Of a DNA stretch of 64,000 nt, positions 22,498 to 38,700 are shown piece by piece; position 1 is the stretch's first letter; each line of letters opens with the position of its first letter. This DNA is from Saccoglossus kowalevskii (lineage: Eukaryota; Hemichordata; Enteropneusta; Harrimaniidae): NCBI RefSeq assembly GCF_000003605.2, contig NW_003155239.1, positions 155,154 to 219,153 of the forward strand, given 5' to 3'. Below the pieces are notes generated by a model. It saw only the letters and a program-made list of their open reading frames with translations, was not told the DNA's origin and searched no databases. A program made the position numbers and the translations under genes.

Positions 22498-25400
22498 TAC
22501 AGAGATATTTTTTGACTAACACATAATATTTGTACTGCATTCCTCCATAAAGCGTAGTGATGCTGACTTGAAGCTTTTACTAAGTATCCTTGCTTTTGGC
22601 AAACCCAACAGTGAAGTCCTCAAACATAACAAATTATTTCTGTACTTTTGAAACATTTTGCAAAAAGTGTTACTGGTTTGAAAACTGTTGTAATTTATTT
22701 GTACATTCTCCAAATTGGTTTGAAAATAATGATTTTAACAAAAAATTTCAGTAATGATACCGATGATAGTTTGAAAGGTTGTAATATTTTTCTCTTGCAC
22801 TCACTAAATTGATTTGAAAATGATGATTTTTTGACAAAAACTTGAAATTTCAGCGATATTGTTAGTTTGAAAAGATTGTAACACCCCCCCCCCCCCTCCT
22901 CATGCACTCGACTGAATTGCTTCTTCCAGGGAAAACCGGATACAGTTTCCTGGATACCAGTGTGTATTTCATGAGCACTGAATCTTGATGATGGATCTCG
23001 TGGTTTTCACCGTGGTAGGCAGGATAGGCTATGTTTCTCATTTCCTCCGTGTAATTTATTGTATATTCAATCAGTTTGTTAATGCCTTTCATTCTCAGGA
23101 AAGCAGGTGAAAAATTAAAGGGATAGTGTGTGAATATTAACAGGATGGTTTCATAAATTGAATCTATGGAGTGAGTCATTGATCAGTAAATATGGATCTT
23201 GCAATAACATTACGTGGAACGAAATTGTAATTGACTGGGGCTCCTAGAATTGAAACATGTCTGCTCTCCACCTGGGAATTCACCCGTAACCATATTTGCT
23301 CAATCAGTAGCGCATGCGCTTACGTAAATCGGAGGTGTGTCTATGATCAAAATTATCATATTTCAATGATCCCCCTACTATACAATGAATTTTTTGGTTC
23401 ATATGTGCTATTGATTTGTTTCTAATTGGGAAAAGACAGTATTTGTTATCAGGTGTATTGTCTGACCGTGGCTTGTTTTTACTCTATTGGAAATAGTACA
23501 ATGTACTTTTTTCGGATTGCTGATGTCACAATCTTCAACTGTGTTTGTGGTGCAGTTAAATCAAGGTCAGGGATGCATTTTGAAATCAAATGCAACGTGT
23601 AAATGTTCAGTTGCCCTACAAGAAAGAGCTAGTAGTTTAGAAGAAGGCCCCCCCCCCCCCCATCCCAAAAACGGGCTTTTGCTCTATTGGTATTTCAAAC
23701 TAGTAAAGTTGTTAATATTTTCTGAAAAGACTGGGGAACTCTGTTACTATTAGGGAAGTATTGTGGGAAGCTTGGTTAACAAGATTGTGGAACTGTCATT
23801 TACATGTATGTTACTGCTAACAAAAATACTGCTTGAATTATCCCACCCCAACACACACACACACTTAAGGTTACACATGGTACTGCCGAGGCTACAAATT
23901 CACCATATACATAAATTTCTCAATTATTTTTCAACAAAATGCAAGCAACGTTTTTATTTTAAGTACAAAAACAGTTAAACTTGGCAAAATTTGGTATAAA
24001 TTGTTGCTGTTTAGGCAGCATTGCCTTGCCTTGCATAGGGCCAAGTTTTTAATTCAAACTGGAATTTCCCAAGATCCCCCAGTAGTTGATTCCTTTCTTA
24101 AAGCAAGGACGATGTGGATCAAAGGGCCGCCAAATAGCTTGGGATGTCAAAAATATTAATAGATACAATATAAAACACAGGTGCTTTAAGCAATAATATT
24201 ACTCTGCAAAACATCATTATTGTGCCCATTAATAACGTTTTTTATAATGGTTAATTTCTTGTCACATTTATGGTGTGGTTCTGCAAATTTAAATATTATA
24301 ATAAAACTGCTAAATGTTGTATAGCATGATAATGGTACTTGTTTATTATTCTGTAAATCGTTTTTTGGATTTTATGGCTTTTGTGAAGGCATGAATTTTG
24401 TAAAAGTCACTGACACTCGGTGTCATAGGACCACAGAGAAATTTTTACTACGGCAATACATATTTTTTGATTCAGAATCAGTAACAGGTTGGAGACTATG
24501 GTAGCAGTTGGTAACCATCCATCAGAACCAAATAAATGACATACCAATCACGAACATGACAATTCTTGCAATGCGTAACTATAAAGATTACAGCTCCATC
24601 TATCATATTTAATCTACATAAAGGGTGTTTCTGTGAACCTCAAGAGATCTGCCAAGGGATATAGGGTGATCCATTAAACGCCTGTGTGTGGGCCATGAAA
24701 GAACTGTACCAGTATGCCATTATCATGTTCTGTATGACCAGGTTCTATAATTTTACATAATCGGGTTCTTTTTACCTTGCCCGTACCATCAAAGATGGAA
24801 GGGAAAGGTATATTAAGGGAAAGATTTTGTCCGGCGTTGTTGTTGTTGTTGTCGTCGTCTTCGTTAATAATTGTTATTGTGTGCATAATAACTTTACTAA
24901 TTCTATTCCAAACTTCATCAAACTTGGTCACCTTATTCATCAGTATAATGTCTTCCCTGAGTTTGAACAACAGATGTCCTGTATGAAAATATCATGCAAA
25001 AATTGAGAAAATCTGATAAAATATTTTGACTGTTTCTACTTGACTGATCACTGGTGATATACATCAAAGGTCACTGATCTCAGTGGAAATATGCATTGTT
25101 GTAAGTGTTCAATGAAGCAAATGATTTATCTTGTAACAATATCCCAGGTAATATTTCCCAGAATCCCATACTGGGTTTCAAAACCAACTCATGGAGAGAT
25201 TGCACAGTCTGATACACATTTTTAAACCTACCAATAAAATCTTTTCAGAAAACAAGATGTCAGAAAATCAATATATAAGCACTCCTATGAACTGGGTGCC
25301 AAACTTTGATCAAGATCTGAAGCTAATAGAAAATATGTTTAGTTCAAAGTTATCAAATCAAAAACAAAAGCAAAACATTTCATCCACATTTTAAAAAGAA

Positions 25401-28400
25401 AATTATTCTAAAATATATGTATTCTGTATTTGACAAACAGTTCATTCGACAAATGAAAACTCGCAGGAATATGTTTCAGCTATTAGAACAGAATGATAGA
25501 GTTTTTATAATACTAGTTTAAAAACGCACTTCAGAGATTGCAGTGTTTGAAGATGTAGATTCTCAGGAGGCAACAGTACTGTTGACTTCTCCCTCTACTG
25601 GACACCAACTAACTATTTAAGTTGATTTGCATACAAAGCAGAGCTTGCAACATGATAGCTATTCATAAAGGGTGTACAAAATATTTGGACAAAAGCCAGC
25701 TAAGATTTTCTGTTATCTTGCATGTTTTATGAATCTATTCACGTCTAAATGCAGAACTTTTTTTTTGCGACGAGGCATTTATTTTTATACTAAAATATCT
25801 GAATTACTTTGAATAAAACTGGAAATTATGTCCCTTAAAATAAGGCACCAATGTTTTTGTAAGATATTTACATCTTTTAAGGACATTCGGTAGACTGATT
25901 CCCCACTGTTGGTTCAACCCCAAAACTTGTTTGTATTCAAAATTAATTATGACAATGCATATTTATATTGAAACAAACTGTGATAAAGGGAATTATATTA
26001 TATAACAAAGGGCAAGGTCACCAGAGTTCAACTATGTTGTTTCCATGGCATTATTATAGTAGTTATATTTTATTGATGCAACTCTCTTTGCATTTTTATT
26101 CCAATTTTTATTTTATGGAGCAAAGAGAGTAATCATTTTAAAAAGATCGTAAATGCTAAGAAATATGACCATTTTATTGGCAGCCATTTCCTGTTACTCT
26201 TGCTGCATCAGAGTTTCTTGTTATAAAATCTGGTATGCAAAATCTTGGCAAATGGCTTGACCATTAGAAACTGACAGTTAAAGGGGAAAAGCACAAGAAG
26301 AAATTAGTAAAAAAATCCACATGGGGAAAATGACAATACATACATTGGAAATGTATAAATAGAAACTTCCTCTCTCGTAGAAAAAACACAAACAAACTGA
26401 TCACAGCAAATAATCCTGAGGGGAAAAATCTAGCTTCAGGCTATTGGAAGGAAACTTATGTATTTTTCTTCTCCCAGAGTTCCTAACGGTTAACCTCTAA
26501 TACTTTTCCAATCGTTACCGGTACCTCTTTTTCGTATATCCTTGGGAACTTTTCGTTGAAACCAAAAATGTCTAAACATTTTTGTTTTAATGCGTTTTCC
26601 ATTCACATACCCCACGCGCATGACACGTGTGTACGTGGTACAGTACATGCACGGTTGGACCAAGTAATCACTGTATGCCGATCACAGCTTTTGTCATGAA
26701 TTCCTTTTTATATGTGTGAAACATGTGAAAATACATACTTTTATCTCGGAATCACCAATCTCTTGTTGTTCAGATTATAAATGCTGCGTTAGCTTTCCTA
26801 ATTGCATGCAATTTAAAGTTAGTGTCATGATTTTTTAAACTCCTTCTGCCAGTTTTTCTATGGTCTGGTCTTAAAAATAGCTTGTTAGTGAGGTGTTGAA
26901 TGATGTGGTTCGTTGCCTTCTTTATGAGTGACGTTTTCACTGTAGCATAGTTTTGCTGGTTTGAGTCGCTCTGTGGCACTGGGAAAGTGAATCAGACCAT
27001 TAGGCTTGCTTTCAGGACTACCAGGGATTGCAAATTTTGAACTGATTTCTTTAACTGTACATAGTTTAATTTTTGCAATATAATTTGACAGGTGTTCATG
27101 GGGTATTTTTGCATTACTCACAAACTCGCTGTGGACATTGTGCAGTGCATGTTCAATTTCTTACACACATTATATATGCAAATAGAAATACTATATAGAA
27201 CATGATGCAGTGCATGACAACCACCACAGTTCTTAAAGATTCCAACGAATTTTCACTGCTACAAAATTTCAGTTTGGTTCTCAAAAATATGTGTCTGACA
27301 ATTGACAAGTACCAGTATGCCATAAAAGATAGATGGGGAAAACATCAGGTTTTCATCCATCTCATTGCATCGTTTATTTTCTAATAACAAGGATTTATAA
27401 GATAAGAATATGCAATTTTGGTATCTGTGTATGATGTTATGCGATGAAGATCTTTTCCGCATGCGTGTCCATTACAATCAGTAGACGCTTGGAAAAGGTT
27501 TGATTTCATTAACAGAAATGAGCGTTTTTGTTGTATTAAAAAAACAAACAATATATACTTAAAACATAATTTGCGTACATGTATTAGTAAAACAGCCCAA
27601 GACTAATATTAATTAGTTCTAGTATTTCTAAAAATGTATGTTGTGCAATTTTTTGGCCTCACAATTCATGCGACTTTTCTTCAATTCTTGCGAGATCTAT
27701 ATCGTATATCAGATCCTCTTCTTATAAATCTTTGATAATTAGTATTTCTCTTTTCTGGACTGTAAGACTAAGAAACAAGGAGAGAATTGTCCAATTAGAA
27801 AAGCTCTGACTACACCAAATAGTCAATCTGACCTCAAAATGAGTTAACCATATAGAAAAGCTTTTACCCCACTTCACATGAATAAACCAGTAGCAACAAG
27901 TTTTTCATGTAAATGGACATAAAAAGGTTAACAGCTGTATGCAGAATTGTGGTTGGTTAGCTGGCTGGCAAAGTAACCATTGATATTCAAGTTAAGTATT
28001 CAACCCATCTTGACCTGTCTGATAATCGGATACCTCATTTCAGATGAACACGCCACTATTGTAATAAACAAGTAACTTTGTGATCTGTTGTTTAATTTTA
28101 TCCTATCTATTCTCTTCATTTATTATTGAGTTTTGTCTGCACTTTCTATGATAACAAATATTTAATGTATCTTGCTTGTGTTGTCGGCCATGTTGAATAT
28201 ATAAACCATCACTGTCTGTAATTTTTCAATTTTAATAATTATTTGTTTAAGTCAATTTAGGATATTGACAGGTCTTATCAATTTTTTTTTTTTCAGAGCA
28301 GTTTATCCTTTCATTGGACATACTCTTTAAATAACAATTAATTTTTGGGACTGATTGACAATTATAAAATGCATCTCCCGCAGGTTTGATATTGTCCAAA

Positions 28401-29088
28401 CTGAACGAATTAAAAAACATAGCCTAGCATATTTTTCTGGCACGCGTCTGAATCATTGAATTCAGTTCTTAGTTACAGTTGTTGCCTAGGTATCATTTTA
28501 ATTATGCTAAAACCAAGCTGTTCATTTATGACATGATATGAAGAAAGAATAAAAAATATTCTAGAGTCATTTACGTTCATAGCTCGAACAGGTGGTTGCC
28601 TTCCTTTCACAAAAAATACAAGACGACTCAGGTTCACATCATTGACAGCGTACTACACATTTGCATAGAAATTGTTTATTTACATATAAAAGCTATGGTA
28701 TTAGGGTACTTTGACAAATGACTAATATGGTCAGTTTAATGAATGATGCAGATAAACTTGAATAATAAAAAATGGGCCCATCACTGACATTACCTAAGAT
28801 GGAACCCGGTAATAAATGGTTTTTATTAATGGAATAATTAATTTTTGAGAATCATTGATTTCCTCATTTTAAAAAAAAAGACCCTGTGGAGAATATTTAA
28901 ATTTGAGGAATGAATCAACAAAGCAATTAACCCCCCCTTCCACCTGATGCTCATATCGAGGGAAAGTGTGTGCTTTAAAAAACAGCAATGACTGGTTCAG
29001 TGATTTATTGGCGGATTGCAAATCAAACCAAAGCAAACTTATGAATCTGTAATAACGAATTTAAACTTAACATTAATTAGCCATTTTT
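22498..29088. other. Non-coding stretch with simple repeats
   Basis: Contains C-runs at about 22882-22896 and 23647-23660, a TTG/TCG trinucleotide tract at about 24835-24865 and AT-rich sequence. Short reading frames on both strands, including overlapping ones at 26770-27121, show no recognisable family. Confidence 0.5.
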
Positions 29089-29675
29089 AGCTTCGCTGTC
29101 GACTTTGTCGAGCGGAGCTTATCATAGGAGTGATTGTCCGTCGTCGTCCTGCGTCCGTCGTCTGTGTCATTGTTTTACTTATTCGACTTCTTCTTGAAAA
29201 CTACAAGCCTGAATGCTTTGATACTTGGTGTATATGTACCTTGGGTAGACCTCTCTCAGATTTGTTCATTTAATGATCATCTCTTCAATTCTCTAATTTT
29301 GGTGAATAGTTTTGTCATTTTTGGTAAAAAGTGATATTTTCGACTTCTTGTTAAAAACCGCAAGTCCAATTGCTTTGATATTACATACATAGGTACTACA
29401 TGTGGATCTCTCTCAGATTTGTTCATTTTGTGATGATATCTTCAATTTTTTAATTTTGGCGAATATTTTTGTCATTTTTGGTAAAAAGTGATATTTTCTT
29501 GTTAAAAACCACAATCATTTATGGTGAAAAATGATATTTTTGAATTTTTGTTGAAAACAGCAAGTCCCATTGCATTGATACTATGCGTATTGTTAATTTT
29601 CTAATGATATCTTCTGTTCTTTAATTGAAATGTGCATTGCTAACAGCGAAGCTGTCTCAGCCAAGAGGCTGCTTG
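29089..29675 (+). mobile_element. HINE/pearl-like element, family B, uninterrupted copy
   Basis: A 587-bp element starting AGCTTCGCTGTCGAC...GAGCGGAGCT and ending AACAGCGAAGCTG...GGCTGCTTG. T-rich sequence lies immediately left and TT immediately right. The core carries two to three diverged units of about 135 bp. It serves as the empty-site reference for the nested insertion at 22208-22446. It has no coding capacity. Confidence 0.65.
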
Positions 29676-32666
29676 TTCCTTTCTCAAAGTAGAAATTAAC
29701 TGTTGGGACCAGAAATAACGAAAAGAAAAACACCATATAAAAATGTTGCCCAACTATTTTTACAGGAAACATGACACCCAAACAAAAAACAAATATTAAT
29801 TCAAAATGATGATGACAAAATAAGACATGAAATGAATCAACTTCCAAACACACTTCCAAGGTGGATCAGTACGAGGGTTCCATACCTGATTATATCATGT
29901 TTTATTGTTGATCCATCTTACATGAATCATTGAGTGAGATGAAAATTTCAACATTTACCATCAACGTATAATGGGATTGGAATATTTGAATTGAGTTTGA
30001 CAATTATTGATGTGTTAACTACCATACCCTGCATGAACTTTCCCATTCCCATGGCGATTTATTTACCTGCGTGTAAATGAGAAAACAAGTGAAACGTTGA
30101 AAGCAAGAAGGAAAGGGCACTTTCTGGATCTCCCAAGACGATGGTTACAACAGTTGTTGATGGGAAGTTTTTATGATACCCTGATTGGCTGCCCTATCAC
30201 TACTGACCTGTGACCCCTATATCTATCGATTTACTCTGTATGTGGCACTTCCATCGACTTGATGTGATACCTCAACAATTGGATCAATAAGACACCAATC
30301 TCTTCTTTATTACATAACATTAACAGTTTCATGATTTCGACTTCTTAATATGCACCCATAAATTTGAAACCTTCCATGGCTGATCTTTTCTTTGAATTTC
30401 TTTCAGGAAAGCTGAAGAAGAACAAAACACAATATTTACTATTTCTCATCCATGTTTTCATTTCATCATCTAATAATACGTTAATGTTGATTTTGCAATA
30501 AATCCGAAATCAATAGCTTTCATCTTTTGCTTGACTCTAAACAAATTAAAATTAGTTTTTCGGTTATATCATATAGTTTGAATGCCACTGTTTGAAATTA
30601 GTAACTTGCATACTGGATTTTCTTCCGTAAAAGTGCATGTAAACCAAAATTTGCATTAATTGTATGCTAAATCATAACTTGCTTTGACAGTAGATGCATC
30701 TACACGTGTATGGTACATGAGTGCCTACACCAGTAAAGCAAATGCAGTATCTGGTATCGCAGTCACAATCTCGCGTAATGAGTAGCAATATGTGTTATGG
30801 TTTAAATGATTTCAACATAATGAAAGGTTGAGTTTAAAATGGCCACATCTCGCCAATCCTTGTGACAAAGAGGCAATTATTTTTGTTGAACACTGGTAGC
30901 AACACTTGAAACATTCAAATACCCCAAGTTATCGCTTTGTAATAATAGATTTTTCTCCCTCTAGATAAATAAGGGATTAATTTAATTTCTCTCTAGATGT
31001 TTTATGTTACATGCTAGTTAGTCGTGTGTTTGAGTGCCAGTGGTGCTTATTTACCTGGGATCTGCTCTGCCTTTATTAAAGATACGGGAAGAGAGAATAA
31101 TGGTAGTGGTTTAATGCACGTCTTTTATAGTCTCATCTCGGCTTCCTGTGTTCTCACCTGGTATCTAACTATCGCTACTTTAATCTATTCCTGTCAGTTA
31201 TGGGGGAGGGTATGTAGTCAATAGGTATTTCCCGGTGGAATACTCGCTGGTTAAAAACCCAATAAAACTGTTCGTCATTACCTCGATAGACTATTAGCTA
31301 AGGTAAAGTACGGACATCCCAAGAATACTGTATCAGAGTGCTGAATGATGTTCATGCTGTGTTTTTTTTATTCTTTTTCGGGTGTTTAGTTTGGGATTTT
31401 AATACTTGCTGAAGTTTTGTATCATTTAAATTGTCAGCAAAATTATTATGCCCTTTAACATTATCGAAAGACATAATGGGGATTCCAAAAATTGAGTAAA
31501 GTGGAAAACACACTGCTAACGTTGTGGCTGGATATGTTATAGACAAATCTATTGAACATAGATTTCCCAACACCCACCCTCCTGAATATAAACAACAATG
31601 GCCTTATTAAGATGTGTGACAATCATCGTAATCAAGACACGGATTGTGATATGACCTATCAACTAAATTTTGTGACCTACATGTATCCCCTGAATTTTGT
31701 CCCCAAACTTTGTGATTCCATGATTCTTGTTGTCGTGGTGATATAAATTTCTCTTGCATAAATATATATACAACTATAATATATAATATATGGTTTGTCA
31801 TGTGTTGCATAACATTAGCAATCGGAGTAGCAGTGTAAATGTTGTCGCTTAGCATGGCAAGACAAGAGCATGGCAATGTAATAGTGATAGTTTAATAGCA
31901 CATACATCTCAACACTCTTGTCGTTTCATTTATTATCTCACCTTGGCCGACTTTGTCTTCTTATTTGTATTCCTGTTTTGTACATTGTTATTGCTGACTT
32001 AGCAGTTTGTCTGTCTCGGTCACAATAATGACCATTATTCTTTCTGTGTATTGCGTATTCCCAAATGCACAGTCCCATTATTTTTTGCAGCCTGAGTCTG
32101 ATTTGTTGACCATTCATACTCAGACTGAGGCCCTGCTTTATACCAGGGTTGTTCTATTGGATTATAATCATTTATTTTTCAACTTTTACTCCCATGTACA
32201 GGTGTGAAATATGGATGTCATTAGCCGCAATCAGGCATGCCCTTCATGACAGCGGAAATGAACCCACCTTCATTTGGCTTACCACACCTGTATAATTACC
32301 TTGAAATGGAGATTTGGAATTAGATTTTATTATGACAGGTGATTTTAAGTGCCATTTAAAACACAGTCCATCATTTTGGGTATTTAATTGAATAATTTGA
32401 GTCCAGACTGGGATTTGGGTATTTACAGACGTAATATTAATGGATACATGTAAAAAATAAAGACATTGTTTATTTTGTGTTCAAAGAATTGAACTTGAAA
32501 CGAGCCTTAGCTCTTTTATAGAAAATACCCTAGTAATAAAGTTCTCAATATGAATTATGTACTTGACAGACTTGCAAAACACAAACTTGGGAGTCTGATT
32601 CTAGTCGCAAACTCAGTTTGGCTTAGAGATGAAATTAACAAGTTGTCGTTGCTTCTTCATGTGTTG

Positions 32667-32703
32667 TGTTTGTTTGTTTGTTTGTTTGTTTGTTGGTTGG
32701 TTG
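32667..32703. repeat. TTTG/TTGG microsatellite
   Basis: About seven TGTT/TTTG units grading into TTGG units. Confidence 0.9.
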
Positions 32704-35700
32704 ATTCCTCATATGAAATTTGGTAAAAGAATCTTTTTACAAGTCTGACACTGTATGGAATGGCTACAATAGAAATGCAGGAAATTATCAAATTGCATTT
32801 ATTGTAATCACTAAAAAATTGACTTGACCTTTGACACACTATTGGCATATAAGATAAGAATGATTACTTTACCCTGGAGATGGCTTGAGTGGATTAGAAG
32901 TGGAATGAAATAATGTGGTGGCTCATGTTCAAATCCTACTATGGTTTATTGTCACTTTATCCTCTCTATAGGTCAGAGTTCACACATCCTAGTATTCAGT
33001 GACAGTTGACTAAACTGAATAAAGGTAGATTTCTGTCAAAAGGAATTATAAATTTGAAAGTGAAAGTTATTTTAATCCTTCACAGAATTTTTTTGATTAT
33101 TTGGTGGAAATACTGCTATGTGCACAATACCAATTGGTCGAGCCAGAGAAGCCGTTAGTCCTGGGGCTGATAATATTAACATTACCGGTAAATATTATCC
33201 TGAGATGTTGTGCAAATCACTGGTTCTCATCTATATTTTTAGTTTAAAGTGATATTAAACATTTTTCAGCACCAAATTCAACTTTTGTGGTTTTGATCAA
33301 GACCTGAAGGGAATCAAGTCAATTAGCTACAAAATAAACAAAATAGAGAAAAATGTGCAAAATGCTGCACCAAAATTTGGCAGTAAAAATAATGCATTTG
33401 AAGGGTCATGGCGATTTAAGCCTGAACAAGAAAGTACAACTAGACGTAACATGATTCGTCTGGTTTGATTTAGTTGTTCTTTTGAACTACCCTACTTTTT
33501 GATACAGTGTTTGTAATTTAATGTATATGTTAACTGTACTGCTTTTATGCTGTAAATTCACTGTAGTGACAGGAAGACATGTTATGTCCTGAAGGAGGTT
33601 CAAATACATATGTAATGTGACATTTAACCTGTCATTTCAAGGTGATGCCTCGGGCATTTGCTGCAACATAGTCTAATAATCCTTAGAGTTTTACCAGATG
33701 CATTTTCCTCTTCAGCAGGCATTTCTCTAAATTCTGCTTTCCCGTTTCCCAATATTAGAGAGGGGCTCGTTTTAAGGATCCAATTTGCACTGATGATGCA
33801 TAGAATATATATTCAAATCCTTTTCGTTGGGACTCGCTATGTAAAAGTGCTAACCCAGTGGGTGATTTTCTGTTCACTTCGAGAGCTTGTTTGTGCAGTC
33901 CAAATGCCTGAAACAAAAATCAAATGATTAGATTTTGAACATTGTTTGTTCTAAATTGTTGGGTAGGTTTATCTAACGGGTAATCCGCTCCAGTACTGTC
34001 AAAATAAAAATAGGGTTATAGCCAGAAAATAAAGTGATTGTCTAAAAACTTATTAATGATTATTTTGTAATTTACGAGTAATTTTCAATTAAAATTGGAC
34101 AGCTTTGTTTGTAGAAATAAAAATGTTTGTCAAATGGAATTTTGTACTTTTCTGAAATGTGGAGTGCCTGTCTGAAATGACCCACAGACAGGTTGCTGGC
34201 TGAACGCCTGCCGGGAAAGAAACTACAGGATATTTACTATAGATATTTTTTAGCTAAAATAGTCTTTTTAACACATTTTGTGTTTCTGGGAGTGATGTAA
34301 TACGTCATAATGTCACAATGACCCACATCCACTAATAGCAAGGCACATTGGTTGACAGTTTCCGGCCGAACCTACTTTGTCATAATTACATGTAGTATTA
34401 ATAAACTTAGTTAAATAATTTAGTTTTCTACTATTTTTTTACTTACCAGTAATATGGCCTCCAAAAAGATTGGATTTTTCGATTCTATGAAAAATTTAAT
34501 ATTCTGTATCTCGCCTACAGTGAAAACGTTTTTAACTTAATGCTTTGCAGGTGACATGACCACATGGATAAATATAATATTATAACTTTGTTGCCTTCAG
34601 GTGACTTGTCTAGTCTTTGCTTATAACAAAACAAGGGTTTATAAAATTTTAGAAAGATTTAGAAAAAACTGAAGTAGGACATGCATGTTTTTATATACAG
34701 TTAGTATATTCTGATAGATCTGTGTTGCCACTTTCAAATCTGTTGCTCAGAAACTCTATTATTCACCCAATAAATCTACTTAGACAGATGGAAAGACATT
34801 TGTGAATTTACCAGCATCTCCAGGGAGTTCTATTTTATCATGAAAGATAACTGTATTTTTTTTTGTGAAAAACGAAACTGGTAGGGTATTAAACCGTGGC
34901 ATAGTCCTTACACCCTTGGGGTTGACTCTGTATTAGTGTTGAATCAATATCTGGAAAATTACTACCAGACTCCAAGCTTCTCCAATTTCTTTAAAATTTG
35001 ATGCGTCTTATTCACGTTACCACCTGAGCTTAAGGTTTGATTGTATTGAGTTGGTCTATTGAGATTAACAGTCAGTGTTTGAAGTCTCTTCTGATGGAGA
35101 ACGTTATTCTAATGAATAATGGCTGGGTGTTTATTACAGTTTTCATATGTTTGGTTTGTCTTTGAAGGAATTACACTCCGCCCATTGCTTGTTTGGAAAT
35201 GTGCATTGCTTTAAGAGAAAGTTGATCAATCCAGCTTCTGAAACAGTTGGTTTTGCATTTGCCTGACCCCACAGGTCATTCATCCCTGGTACTTTCTTTT
35301 AGTATTGTTTTATAATAGCATTAATTTCCAATTTTGTATTTCCAATTTTCCCATGTTCAGATGTTCTGGGGAAAAAACAATTCAGGAATTGTTATAGGTA
35401 GTGAATTTGTCTGTGTAGAAAGTACCTGGATGTGTGACCATTATGTCAACTCATGAAAAAGTTATCAGTACTTTTCCTTTTGTGATCATTGTATGCTGAC
35501 AAAGTAATCAAAATTAGCCACTCCATTTCCGGCAAGTTGGGAGGGGTGTTTGACAAGTAATACAGTTATGCGACTTTAGATATTGTTGGATACATCAGGA
35601 AATTTGAGATAAAATCTAATCTTTAGAAAGGTTTTCTGACAAAAACAGACAAAAATGCATATTGACAAGCTGGCCACTCCTGGTTTCAAAGTTAATTTAT

Positions 35701-38700
35701 TTCTGGTGGTGTTTTTACTTTTTACTGTATTTGGCCGAATTTGAGCCCAATGATCTTGATTTTTTTTTTTTAAGTGTGTTCAATTCTTGAATTTAGAGAA
35801 GGCAAAAATATCCCTTTGCATTGATTTTGTTTATAAACCTGCATATATTTTTTTAAAAACTGTTAACAATTTTTGAAAGGTTATGTAAACAGTATGTAAC
35901 ACATTTACAATTGTTCACAACAGTTCATTGTCAAAACTTAGTTAAACCATTTGCCCAAGTAGAATGACCAGGTTTCATAACTAGACAGTCAGATTTGAGG
36001 AATTTTTAAAGGGTTAGACTTGACCCCAAAAATAAAAATCGTGCAGAAGTGGGAGTGGGCACTTGATCGAACATGGGCAGTGAAGTCAAATACAGTTCAT
36101 TAATTAAACACATTGTCTACTAAAATCCTCCACAGGTAGTCGAAATGATTGTAAAAAAAATGTCAGCAGGTGATGTTATGAATATTGAAGGTCATGTCTG
36201 TACCGCAGTGTTCTAAATCTGACTGACCTCCAACGCTGTATTAGAGAAAGCATTCGCCGTCTTTCCCCAAAAAATACTATGTACTTGTGTTGATCTCCAA
36301 TATCATCACTGACATCATTATTATAACATGATTAGATAGTATATAAACATCATTAACAGTTGTTATAGTCTAATTCTTTCTGGTTTTGCATGCAAAGTGT
36401 TAATAATACAGAACATGTAGGCACAATTGGGCCGAGAATATATACTTAGGCTCATTTAGTATGGAAAAATTTTTAAAACATTTGTAAAAGAATATCAATT
36501 TGATACATTCTTGATTTTGTTTTTATTCTTTTTGACACCTAAATATATTTTATTAATTAGTGACGTGATAGCAGATTGTGCTAGTCTGCAGTGTGCCCCC
36601 TAAGTCAATATAACACGTCACTGACGCAGAGATTTTTTTGAGATGCAACTAGTTATGCATGCCAATGATGCAACAAAAAATTGTGCACTAATGTAATCAT
36701 CACAAAAACTTTATACTATACTTTGGTAAAATGAAATTCACTTTTTATGAAAAAAATTAGTGTAAAAACAAAGGAAACTAGGTGCTGCAACTGTTAAGTT
36801 TGTGCCTTCAGAAGTTCTGTACAGCTAGATACAGTGTCTATTTCTTCTTGATGACCATGTGGACCCAACTTGAGTTTTGATTCCAAATCCCCACAAAATT
36901 AGACTTGCACACTGATCTTCTGACATAATTACATGCCCAAATATCAACAGTGTGTACGACAAGAATGAATGTTTGGACATTAAAATATTGAAAATTTGCT
37001 TTTTTTATTCCACCTTTATTTTGATATAATTGAATTTAATCACCTCATTGGTTGTTGGTGATGTTAGAATTGCTGTTTTGATGACAACAAAAATGGCAAC
37101 CGTTTATTGGCAGTAGTTTGTCGGTAGTTGGAAAACGAATTATTATTTAATTGGAGTATTGATTCTGCACATGATAAATCGTTAAATCTTAGACAATACC
37201 GAACAGCATGTAATGTGCTCCATCACATCGGGCTGTCAATGTGCATTGATTTGTCTCTATTTACATTATTTCTTTACTCGTATTGAAAGGTCTTTTCACA
37301 TGTGACACATCATTTGGCTGAAAATATACGAAAGTCTGATTGACACTGCCAAATATAATGGCTTTCATGCTACGTCAACTGATTGGGCTTGATCATCACT
37401 GCTTTTCTTAGATGGGGATTTTAACCGATTTGACGTTGCAAAGAAAAATTGTGGCAATTTGGTTGTGCGATGTAAATTGATAATTTAGGATTTTCTGATT
37501 ATATCTGTAATCTATGCATAAATGACTGTTACATCAAATATTGTACAAATATTGAATTAGAGTTTAGCATAGTAATATGTCACAGACACTTGTATTGCGT
37601 GTGGTGGCTGTAAATGGCGTTCCCCCCCCCTTTAAGCGAATAGATTACGTTTGTCGCGTACATGTAATCTAAGTTGCTTTAAGGTCATGTATCAGTCACT
37701 TTTCACTGTTGAGGTGTTTGAGAATTAGAAATCTTTTGTGTTTCATTGTTAATAATGCTGATGCTTATTCCAAAATTATATATTGTATATACATTTATGC
37801 ATAATATAAAGATTGAATCGGGTGCATCGGTAAGTGGGTTATGTTACAGTACTTGCGTGCAAGTGATGTGCTTGTTGTGAATATAAATAACCTGCATTGA
37901 GCTTTTTATTTTTTTTTCTTGGTTGCCAACCCAACTATCCTTTTTGTTGAAATTGAAATTGGGTACAATACTGTAGTGTCAGGTTTGCGATGTAAATTGC
38001 ACAGTGTATACCGACAATAATTCAAAAATCAACTTTTTTATCCAAATTTGTATTCAAATTTAACACTATTGTTCGGTTGCTTAATGTCACTGAGACCATA
38101 AACAAAACCAATCTGGCAAAATGAGCTTAATGTATTAAATCCATTAGACGCGCGAGTGCTATATCTTGTCCCCTCAAAATGGTCATGAATTCAACTCTAT
38201 TTCACCATAACAGCATACAACCCAGAAATTAATACTGATTTGTTGAAATGGTTTACCAGTCTTTATGATTTCTACATTGAACAACGAATTCTGATGAATT
38301 AGTTTGAAATCAAAGAAACCAGCTAGTGCCATAAAAGGCTAAAAGTGAGAAGCTTGACAGTTGTATGGAATTCAGCTTTCTCGCACGTTGTGCAAATACA
38401 AAGATAGAAAGACGCAAGCATGGAAACCATTTTCCAAAGTAAATACCCATGTTGAAAACTGACACACTAAGAATTCTTCTTGGTTGACTTTCTTCACCCT
38501 GGTTTGTGTCAGATTACACTCATTGAGTCAGACTAATAAACTCCCAAGATAAAAGTCTGATCAAGGAGTAGAAAAAGTCAACAAGAGTGTATGTTGTGCT
38601 ACCCCAGGCCGTGATTTCCTGTGCTAATATTTGGTACCATTAGTTGTCTTGATTAGGTTACATAGGATGGTTTCTCTGCCAAGGAGTGATTGATCCTAAC

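Noticed and set aside
26770-27121. Two overlapping - strand frames of 69 and 78 codons
   Set aside because: They overlap in different frames and neither resembles a known protein.
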